Source of the DNA: Actinomycetes bacterium | GTDB taxonomy: Bacteria > Actinomycetota > Acidimicrobiia > Acidimicrobiales > RAAP-2 | Assembly: GCA_021791615.1 (NCBI GenBank) | Contig: JAJYWG010000257.1 | Span: 1-5,186 of the forward strand | Length of the DNA stretch: 5,186 nt | Direction of reading: 5' to 3' | Part shown: one piece after another, positions 1 through 3,746 of the stretch | Position numbering within the stretch: position 1 is the stretch's first letter | Layout: the number at the start of each line of letters is the position of its first letter | The notes under the pieces: generated by a model | What the model saw: only the letters and a program-made list of their open reading frames with translations | What the model was told of the DNA's origin: nothing | The model's database searches: none | Translations under genes and position numbers: made by a program

Positions 1-159
1 GCCGCTGCCGCCTCGCCCCAGCGCTCTGTCAGCGCCACTACCGCTGCGCTGCCCTGGCGGTAGGCGAACTCTTCTTCGGACCGCAGGCACGGCAACACCT
101 ACCACTTCAGCGCGACCTGCAGCACCTGGCCGCTCAATGTTCGTGGTGATGGCTGTCAT
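1..159 (-). pseudogene. 5' fragment of an unrecognised gene, apparently frameshifted and interrupted by a stop
   Basis: An ATG at 159-157 is preceded by a textbook Shine-Dalgarno AAGGAGG (173-167) at 7 nt spacing, so a gene once started here. The start frame reads MTAITTNIERP and stays open to the edge. After about codon 11, however, its third positions lose their G/C bias and the residues look random. The next frame instead reads QVLQVALKW, hits a TAG (101-99), then continues as CLRSEEEFAYRQGSAAVV and ALTERWGE, with codon use typical of a real gene. The simplest reading is one gene carrying a frameshift (net +1 nt) near 125 and a nonsense codon. Alternatively, a shorter protein starts at the GTG or TTG just after the stop. 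I do not recognise the family, and the rest lies outside the window. It is divergent from the toxin-antitoxin operon and could share its control region. Confidence 0.4.
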
Positions 160-166
160 GAGAGTT

Positions 167-173
167 CCTCCTT
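167..173 (-). promoter_or_regulatory. Strong ribosome binding site for the divergent left-edge gene
   Basis: On the minus strand this reads AAGGAGG, a full anti-16S match, 7 nt before ATG 159-157. It is the best Shine-Dalgarno in the window and is the main reason to believe that a genuine gene started at 159, although the reading frame behind it is damaged. Confidence 0.6.
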
Positions 174-221
174 GTGGTGAGAAACCCAGCCAAGCCGGGC
201 CGACGCGCCTCCGCCCCCGGA

Positions 222-251
222 CATAACCATATGGTGTACCATATGGTTATG
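222..251. promoter_or_regulatory. 30-bp palindromic operator of the toxin-antitoxin operon, overlapping promoter and start codon
   Basis: CATAACCATATGG (222-234) and CCATATGGTTATG (239-251) are perfect 13-nt inverted repeats around a 4-nt spacer TGTA. The right arm ends in the ATG at 249-251 of the antitoxin. Ribbon-helix-helix antitoxins typically bind such symmetrical sites and repress their own operon, more tightly with toxin bound. Each arm carries TATGGT, a passable -10 hexamer, at 230-235 and 242-247 on the plus strand. The symmetry also gives TATGGT on the minus strand, so the site could repress a divergent promoter too. A weak -35-like CGGACA (218-223) lies 18 nt before the second hexamer. 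Operator function is inferred from symmetry and position; the repeat itself is directly visible. Confidence 0.75.
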
Positions 252-494
252 GGACGGAAGGAAGTGCTCGTACAGCTCGACGACGACCTCATCAACCGAC
301 TCGACCGGCTCGCCGATCAGCAAGGAACTAGCCGTTCGGAGCTACTGCGACGCGGCGCCGCGGCGGTCCTTGAAGCCGCCGAGCACGCCCAAGCAGACCG
401 GGTCTTGCAGGACGCCTACCGGAGGATCCCCCAGGATCCCGCCATCGTCGCCGCCGCTTCTCGGCTCGCGGCTCTCGCTACGCCCGAGTGGTAG
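249..494 (+). CDS. Ribbon-helix-helix antitoxin (CopG/MazE-like) of a MazEF-type pair
   Basis: An 81-residue protein from ATG 249. Residues 4-10 (KEVLVQL) form the DNA-contacting beta strand. Residues 11-25 (DDDLINRLDRLADQQ) form helix A, and residues 27-44 (TSRSELLRRGAAAVLEAA) form helix B after the usual G-T-S-R-S-E turn. Together they make a complete RHH domain that dimerises on DNA. The C-terminal part, with DAYRRIPQDP at 55-64 and a terminal PEW, should be the flexible toxin-binding tail that blocks the RNase. The frame is open back to GTG 174, and ATGs at 231, 243 and 249 all fall in the palindrome. I chose 249 because MGRKEVLVQLDD aligns with normal family N-termini. ATG 243 sits 7 nt after a TATGGT hexamer and would suit a leaderless start. 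No clear Shine-Dalgarno precedes any of these ATGs. The last 7 nt overlap the toxin gene, implying coupled translation. Confidence 0.82.
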   Translation: MGRKEVLVQLDDDLINRLDRLADQQGTSRSELLRRGAAAVLEAAEHAQADRVLQDAYRRIPQDPAIVAAASRLAALATPEW

Positions 495-811
495 AGCGCG
501 GCGACATCATCTGGGCAGATCTAGGGCCACCAGCCGGCCGGCGGCCCGTCTGTGTGCTCACCCGAGACGCAGCGATCGCCGTTCTCACAGCGATCACGTG
601 CGCGCCGATCACCCGAACGATCCGTGGTATCCGTTCGGAGGTCGAAATCGGGCCCGCCCAGGGCCTCCCCGATCAGAGCGTCGTCAGCTGCGACAACCTG
701 ATCACCGTTCCCACCACGCTCCTAGACGCAGAACCAGTTGGCCACCTCGACCTCGACACCCGGACCAGGCTCGACCAAGCGCTCCGCTACGCCCTCGGTA
801 TCCAATACTGA
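488..811 (+). CDS. mazF: MazF/PemK-family mRNA endoribonuclease toxin
   Basis: A 107-residue protein starting at a GTG that overlaps the antitoxin stop by 7 nt. MazF toxins are small SH3-barrel-like ribonucleases that cut mRNA at short motifs and arrest growth when their antitoxin is degraded. The family signature is clear: residues 4-13 RGDIIWADLG, then GRRPVCVLTRD (17-27), AITCAPITRTIRGIRSEV (35-52) and SCDNLITVP (67-75), ending in an LDQALRYALGI-type helix. By alignment with Bacillus MazF, R19 of the RRP motif and T37 of the AIT motif are the catalytic Arg and Thr, so the active site looks intact. The loop between strands 1 and 2 is short (GPPAGRRP), lacking the longer GSEQGG-type insert seen in MazF/PemK of many species. 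It is the second gene of the operon and is presumably repressed through the upstream palindrome. Confidence 0.9.
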   Translation: MVERGDIIWADLGPPAGRRPVCVLTRDAAIAVLTAITCAPITRTIRGIRSEVEIGPAQGLPDQSVVSCDNLITVPTTLLDAEPVGHLDLDTRTRLDQALRYALGIQY

Positions 812-987
812 CCTGGTACCGGCGATAGGCAACGCGAGCAGGGGCGGCGTGCGCCGACCTTCGGGGACAGTTGCCGGTTGCGCTCCGTGCCCGGGGAGCC
901 CTGGACGCATCTGCCAACACCGGAGAGATCCTGCCGGACGGTCCGGCTCGAGGTCGAGTGACATGCCGCAGCGCGAGGATTGGCTCG
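812..987. other. Non-coding or fully decayed spacer after the toxin gene
   Basis: Several frames are open here but none has consistent G/C at third positions, a recognisable domain, or a start with a good ribosome binding site. I see no convincing hairpin terminator directly after the toxin stop. The long plus- and minus-strand frames crossing this stretch look like by-products of high GC content. Confidence 0.4.
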
Positions 988-1289
988 ATGACCTCGAAGA
1001 AGCCCTTGCTGACCAAGCCGTCGGAGATTGTCGACGAGCCCTGGGTGCGCGTCGAGATGGCCGGGTTGCCAGCCTGCGACTTCAGCTTTGTCGGCAAATG
1101 GCAGGTCTTCATCGACCGAGACCGGGCCGGACGGGCGTCTCGGTCTGGAATGCTCCCCCGGGCGTTGACGAAATTACGACCAAGTGGGCCACTGGGAAGC
1201 GACTGACCGTGACCGACGAGAACGAGGCCGAGGTCGTCGATGCGATCGCGAGCAAGGATGCTCCACTCCCTGGTCCAACGACTACGTGA
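988..1289 (+). pseudogene. Small hypothetical gene split by a frameshift near 1115-1145
   Basis: ATG 988 follows a GAGGA (975-979) at 8 nt spacing. The first frame reads MTSKKPLLTKPSEIVDEPW and later FVGKWQVFIDRD, with almost uniformly G/C third positions. After about 1135 that frame turns random and stops at 1204-1206, while the frame one base back takes over the coding signal with VDEITTKWATGKRL and DENEAEVVDAIASKD, ending at TGA 1287-1289. Joined, they give a roughly 100-residue acidic soluble protein, so a net 1-nt loss best explains the pattern. I cannot assign a family. The GKWQVFID stretch followed by VDE and KWAT faintly recalls Bles03/DUF1917-type proteins, but this is a guess. A short first-frame protein of 72 residues may still be made. 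Confidence 0.5.
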
Positions 1290-1356
1290 CCGCCATCAGG
1301 TAGCAGTAGCTGAGACGGTCGGGTCGCCGCTCCACCGTCGAGACCAAGCCGAACAG

Positions 1357-1369
1357 GGCTCTCGGAGCC
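1357..1369. other. Small hairpin between two convergent broken genes
   Basis: GGCTC-TCG-GAGCC forms a 5-bp stem with a 3-nt loop in the 152-nt gap between the plus-strand gene ending at 1289 and the minus-strand gene ending at 1442. It has no T-run on either side. Position suggests a bidirectional terminator, but the stem is short and in GC-rich DNA may be chance. Confidence 0.2.
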
Positions 1370-1441
1370 GGCGCTCTGGGTCGGTTAGCCAGACGGGGCC
1401 GCTTGTACCTTCTGGGGCACATCTTCCCCCGTACGAGCGCG

Positions 1442-2106
1442 TCAAGCGGGGTTGTCGAGGTGCTGGAGGAGCTCGATACCGAAGATCGTGAGACCGATCG
1501 TCGGTGGCCCGATCCGGATGTTCGTTCCTGCCGACTGGTCGCCGGCGTTGCGGACCAGGCCGAGCGCTGTGAGCCACGCCAAAAGCTGGGGGACAATGCC
1601 AGCTAACTCTGGGAGGAGGTCCGGGAGTCTCTCGGGAGGGACCCCCGTTCCACTGATGGGGTCGCGTGCGCTCCCGATTTCGGGAGGCCCTACAGCAGCG
1701 GTCCTCCGAGGACATCGATGTGGTCAGGATGAAGCTGACCCAGGATGTCGAGCAGGAGGTCGGCACGCGACAGGTGCTCCGCTCTGGCGCTGTTGTCGAG
1801 GCCATCGGCCACGACTCCGGCACATAGCCCGAGAATGTCGTCGGAGCGGCAAGCCGCCGCCACTTCGACCCCGTGGCCGACGAGGTCGGCGAGCTCTCGA
1901 TCTGTGGCCGCCGCCTCGAGTCGGTCGACTCGATCGCCAGGCTTCTCAACGAGATGCCGGATGAAAGCCACCTCCCGATCACGTTCCACATTGCCCGCTG
2001 TAGCGATGACCCCCGCTATCGGGCCGCCAGCGACCGGGATCGCACTGACGACCGCAGCAACTAGATCTCCGCCGATCGACACGAGTTCCCGACCTCGCTC
2101 GTCCAC
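1442..2106 (-). pseudogene. Frameshifted gene: N-terminal hydrophobic helix, helical middle, winged-helix-like C-terminus; function unknown
   Basis: The first part (GTG 2106 to TAG 1692-1690, 138 residues) reads VDERGRELVSIGGDLVAAVV, then an Ala/Gly/Val-rich hydrophobic stretch SAIPVAGGPIAGVIATAG (residues 21-38), then a charged helical segment ending QLHPDHIDVL. After the stop the coding signal moves one frame back (-1) and continues as LPDLLPELAGIVPQLLAWLT, ALGLVRNAG and IGLTIFGIELLQHLDNPA to TGA 1444-1442. From memory, actinobacterial hypothetical proteins of about 200-240 residues combine an IPVAGG-type N-terminus with a segment like LTPEHFVVL and a C-terminal ALGLV...T.FG..LL..L winged helix, so both pieces probably belong to one gene. 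The join lies between about 1690 and 1730 and fits a 1-nt deletion. The start is uncertain: AGGAG directly abuts GTG 2106, and a coding-like stretch in another frame (WHPDRRVVDNALKARTLA, up to about 2164) suggests a further break upstream. Function unknown. Confidence 0.55.
1671..1686. repeat. 7-bp inverted repeat next to the frameshift of the minus-strand gene
   Basis: CTCCCGA-TT-TCGGGAG is a perfect 7-bp stem with a 2-nt centre. In the minus-strand reading direction it starts 3 nt after the TAG at 1692-1690 that ends the first half of the broken gene. TCGGGAGG also recurs directly at 1632-1639 and 1680-1687, 48 bp apart. The repeats may have promoted the slippage that damaged the gene. Confidence 0.45.
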
Positions 2107-2153
2107 TCCTGGCCAGCGTACGCGCCTTGAGCGCGTTGTCCACGACCCGGCGG

Positions 2154-2363
2154 TCAGGGTGCCACTTCGACAGCAAGATGCTCGTCGTTATGGGTGAGGT
2201 GTAGCCGATCCCTGCCCGTCGATATGCTCCCGTCCGACGGCACCGGGGCGAGAAAGGCGGGGGCGCCAGACCAGGATGTTCTGATCTGGGCGGCGCCTGG
2301 AGTCAGTCGGCCGAGGAGCGCTGCTCGCTCCTGCAATCGCTTGCGATACTCGCTCCGGCCAGG
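2154..2363 (-). other. Intergenic stretch with a weak remnant open frame
   Basis: Just after the YjbR-like stop and in the same frame, the minus strand reads RSEYRKRLQERAALLGRLTP and later RDRLHLTHNDEHLAVEVAP before TGA 2156-2154. The helical opening and the charged end look protein-like, but there is no ATG, the only starts are TTG 2336 or similar, and third positions are only moderately G/C-rich. It may be a relic of a small gene or chance. I assign no function. Confidence 0.25.
2314..2347 (-). terminator. Candidate terminator of the three-gene operon (two adjacent hairpins)
   Basis: Seventeen nt downstream of the last stop of the operon, ATCGC-TT-GCGAT (2336-2347, 5-bp stem) is followed by AGGAGCG-CTGCT-CGCTCCT (2314-2332, perfect 7-bp stem, 5-nt loop). 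No T-run follows on the minus strand, so this would be the tract-less kind often proposed for high-GC actinobacteria, or simply a transcript-stabilising structure. The stems are visible; the termination role is inferred. Confidence 0.35.
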
Positions 2364-2861
2364 TCACTCAGATATGGATCCGACCAGGACGGAACGGCTG
2401 TTGCTCTTGAGCCCGTTCACCGGGCGGCCTATACGGACATCGTCGCGGCGCTCCTGGTCAGCGCCTCGCCAGCCTGCCCGGTCAGGGTTGGTCAACTGGA
2501 ACAGCTGGTTGGGGGTGCATGAGACGCCGCTGGTCCTGTCGGTGAGCAGCTTGGTGGGTGCGGTGGCTTGCCAGGCTTCATCGACAAGCTCCCCGACGTG
2601 GTCGGCTCTCACATTGCGCAGGTCGACGGTGAGCCACCCGTGGCGGCCGGCTCGGGGGGCGACGCCGAAGGTCCCGGGTTCTTCGGCGATAAGCGCGGCT
2701 TGGTCGGCCCGACCCGCCTTGACGATGGCTGTGGCCGGGCCCGCGAAGGTAGCGATGAGCTTGTCGGCGACCCGGAAGGTCGGATGCCCCCAGGTTTCTC
2801 GCTCCTGGACTCCGGGCAGGCCGAGGAGGTGTCGGCGCAGCTCGTCGGCGCTGATGGTCAT
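2364..2861 (-). CDS. MmcQ/YjbR-family protein (CyaY-like fold) with a C-terminal extension
   Basis: A 165-residue protein whose first 107 or so residues match the YjbR/MmcQ (DUF419) family: MTISADELRRHLLGLPGV at the start, the signature ETWGHPTFRV at 22-31, KLIATF (34-39), AIVKAG (45-50), a FGVAPRAGRHGWLTVDL segment (65-81), then ELVDEAWQATAPTKLL (91-106). Members are small double-wing (CyaY-like) proteins, possibly nucleic-acid binding; the biochemical role is not established. ATG 2861 overlaps the upstream stop as ATGA, which fixes the start and implies translational coupling. Family members usually end soon after the APxxLL motif, but this frame runs on for about 58 more residues (SGVSCTPNQL through GSISE) with no recognisable domain. 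The original stop may have been lost and the frame now reads through former intergenic DNA. Last gene of the operon. Confidence 0.85.
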   Translation of the reverse strand: MTISADELRRHLLGLPGVQERETWGHPTFRVADKLIATFAGPATAIVKAGRADQAALIAEEPGTFGVAPRAGRHGWLTVDLRNVRADHVGELVDEAWQATAPTKLLTDRTSGVSCTPNQLFQLTNPDRAGWRGADQERRDDVRIGRPVNGLKSNSRSVLVGSISE

Positions 2862-3211
2862 GAGAGGAGCGGGCGGGGGTCGAAGGTGACTCGTACCCAG
2901 GTGATGCGACCGGTCTCGACGTGGCTCCAGTTGACCACGGCCATGGGACCGGTGTTGTCGGTGCGCAGCTCGAACCAGGTGATCACGTCGGGGCCGTCGA
3001 CCCAGCGGTGTACGACCTCGACGTGGGCGGTCATGGCGAACATGCCGCCGAGACCGGCGAGGGTCTCGTCGATGCCGCGGGTGGACCCCAGGGAGCCGTC
3101 GAAGGTGACGTCGTCGTGCAGGAGCGGTCGTACCCGCTCGATGTCGTTGCTCTGCCAGGCGTCGAAGTAGGCGCCGGCCACTCCCGCCGGGGATGTGTTC
3201 TCGCCGTTCAC
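2858..3211 (-). CDS. NTF2-like / SnoaL-like domain protein
   Basis: A 117-residue single-domain protein. The N-terminal helix VAGAYFDAWQSNDIERVRPLLHDDVTFDG with GSTRGIDETLAGLGGMF is typical of the SnoaL-like branch of the NTF2 superfamily, followed by the strands of the curved sheet (HVEVVHRWVDGPDVITWFEL, MAVVNWSHVETGRITWVRVTFDP). These alpha+beta cones bind small hydrophobic ligands; some are isomerases, cyclases or hydrolases, many have unknown substrates, and nothing here tells which. The GTG start overlaps the stop of the upstream AhpD-like gene as GTGA, and the stop overlaps the YjbR-like start as ATGA, so the three genes are translationally coupled and probably act in one process. The protein should be cytosolic, with no signal peptide or membrane segment. 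Confidence 0.85.
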   Translation of the reverse strand: MNGENTSPAGVAGAYFDAWQSNDIERVRPLLHDDVTFDGSLGSTRGIDETLAGLGGMFAMTAHVEVVHRWVDGPDVITWFELRTDNTGPMAVVNWSHVETGRITWVRVTFDPRPLLS

Positions 3212-3699
3212 GGCTGGTAGCTCCCCGGGACCCAGGCGTGGGTGGCGACGCCGATGGCGTTCCAGGCGTTGATGGTGACGATGAGGGCGAGCAGGGCGGC
3301 GATCTCGTCGGGGCTGAAGCGGGCGGCGACTGCTTCATAGGCGGCATCGGGGACGTGGTCGGTGGCCTTGAGGGTGACCGACTCGGTGAAGTCCAGGGCC
3401 GCTCGCTCCTGGTCGGTGAAGAACGGCGTGTCCCGCCAGGCGGCCAGGGCGTAGAGGCGTTGTTCGGTCTCGCCGATGGCCCGGGCATCTGTGGTGTGCA
3501 TGTCGATGCAGTAGGCGCAGCCGTTGAGCTGGGACGCTCTTGCTCGCACCAGCTCTCGGAGCTTGGGGTCGAGGTCGACCCGGTCAGCCTCCTTGGTGGC
3601 CGCCTTGTCGAGTGCGGCCAGGGCCCGCAAGAAGCCGGCGGCGTGGTGCTCGAAGTCGAGGCGGGCCCGCACCGGGCTCGGGGTGCCTGTGATGGTCAT
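3208..3699 (-). CDS. Carboxymuconolactone decarboxylase / AhpD-like family protein with CxxC motif
   Basis: A 163-residue all-helical protein from ATG 3699. The AhpD signature is complete: LRELVRARASQLNGCAYCIDMHTTDAR, with redox cysteines C61 and C64 and H68, then GETEQRLYALAAWRDTPFFTDQERAALDFTESVT, a frequent continuation in this branch. AhpD-type members reduce peroxides or adducts through the CxxC pair; true carboxymuconolactone decarboxylases lack these cysteines, so a peroxidase or thiol-reductase-like role is more likely than decarboxylation. The frame can also start at ATG 3729 (10 residues longer). I prefer 3699 because MTITGTPSPVRARLD resembles family N-termini and TAGGGT (3712-3707) lies 7 nt before it, as for a leaderless start. 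The 3729 start would leave only 17 bp to the divergent regulator. First gene of the operon; its stop overlaps the next start. Confidence 0.88.
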   Translation of the reverse strand: MTITGTPSPVRARLDFEHHAAGFLRALAALDKAATKEADRVDLDPKLRELVRARASQLNGCAYCIDMHTTDARAIGETEQRLYALAAWRDTPFFTDQERAALDFTESVTLKATDHVPDAAYEAVAARFSPDEIAALLALIVTINAWNAIGVATHAWVPGSYQP

Positions 3700-3739
3700 G
3701 GTCTCGACCCTACGACTCGATTGGCTCATGGCTATGGTC
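3692..3739. promoter_or_regulatory. Direct-repeat operator candidate between the MocR regulator and the divergent operon
   Basis: ATGGTCATGGTC (3692-3703) and ATGGCTATGGTC (3728-3739) are 12-bp direct repeats matching at 10 of 12 positions, spaced 36 bp start to start, each itself a tandem hexamer. A further ATGGTT lies at 3747. MocR regulators such as GabR bind as domain-swapped dimers to direct repeats a few helical turns apart, not to palindromes, so this arrangement in the divergent region is what one expects. The left copy covers the preferred start of the AhpD-like gene and the right copy covers the -10-like TATGGT (3733-3738) of the regulator. Binding could therefore control both directions. 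The repeat is visible; its function is inferred. Confidence 0.5.
3733..3738 (+). promoter_or_regulatory. -10-like hexamer for a leaderless MocR transcript
   Basis: TATGGT ends 8 nt before ATG 3747, which would place the transcription start at or next to the A of the start codon. No Shine-Dalgarno precedes 3747, which also favours leaderless translation. I find no good -35 hexamer at normal spacing, so the call rests on position and on the absence of a ribosome binding site. Confidence 0.35.
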
Positions 3740-3746
3740 CGGTCTC

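Noticed and set aside
174..248. N-terminal extension of the antitoxin to GTG 174
   Set aside because: It would add 25 residues (NPAKPGRRASAPGH and so on) unlike family members and would place the whole palindrome inside the coding region. The GTG lies next to the reverse ribosome binding site of the left gene.
702..1112. Minus-strand frame opposite the toxin gene and the spacer
   Set aside because: It is antisense to the clear MazF gene, has no start signal and contains no domain.
1690..1730. Programmed -1 ribosomal frameshift joining the two halves of the minus-strand gene
   Set aside because: No X-XXY-YYZ slippery heptamer is present before the TAG, and the hairpin begins only 3 nt after the stop. 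A 1-nt deletion is simpler. The geometry is kept as a low-interest finding only.
1296..1991. 231-residue minus-strand frame
   Set aside because: It overlaps both halves of the broken gene in the third frame, is Ser/Arg/Pro-rich and has poor third-position bias; a shadow.
2364..3488. 374-residue minus-strand frame starting at 3488
   Set aside because: Only the part from ATG 2861 is real (YjbR-like). The upstream portion is low-complexity Arg/Pro/Ser in a shifted frame of the AhpD-like and NTF2-like genes.
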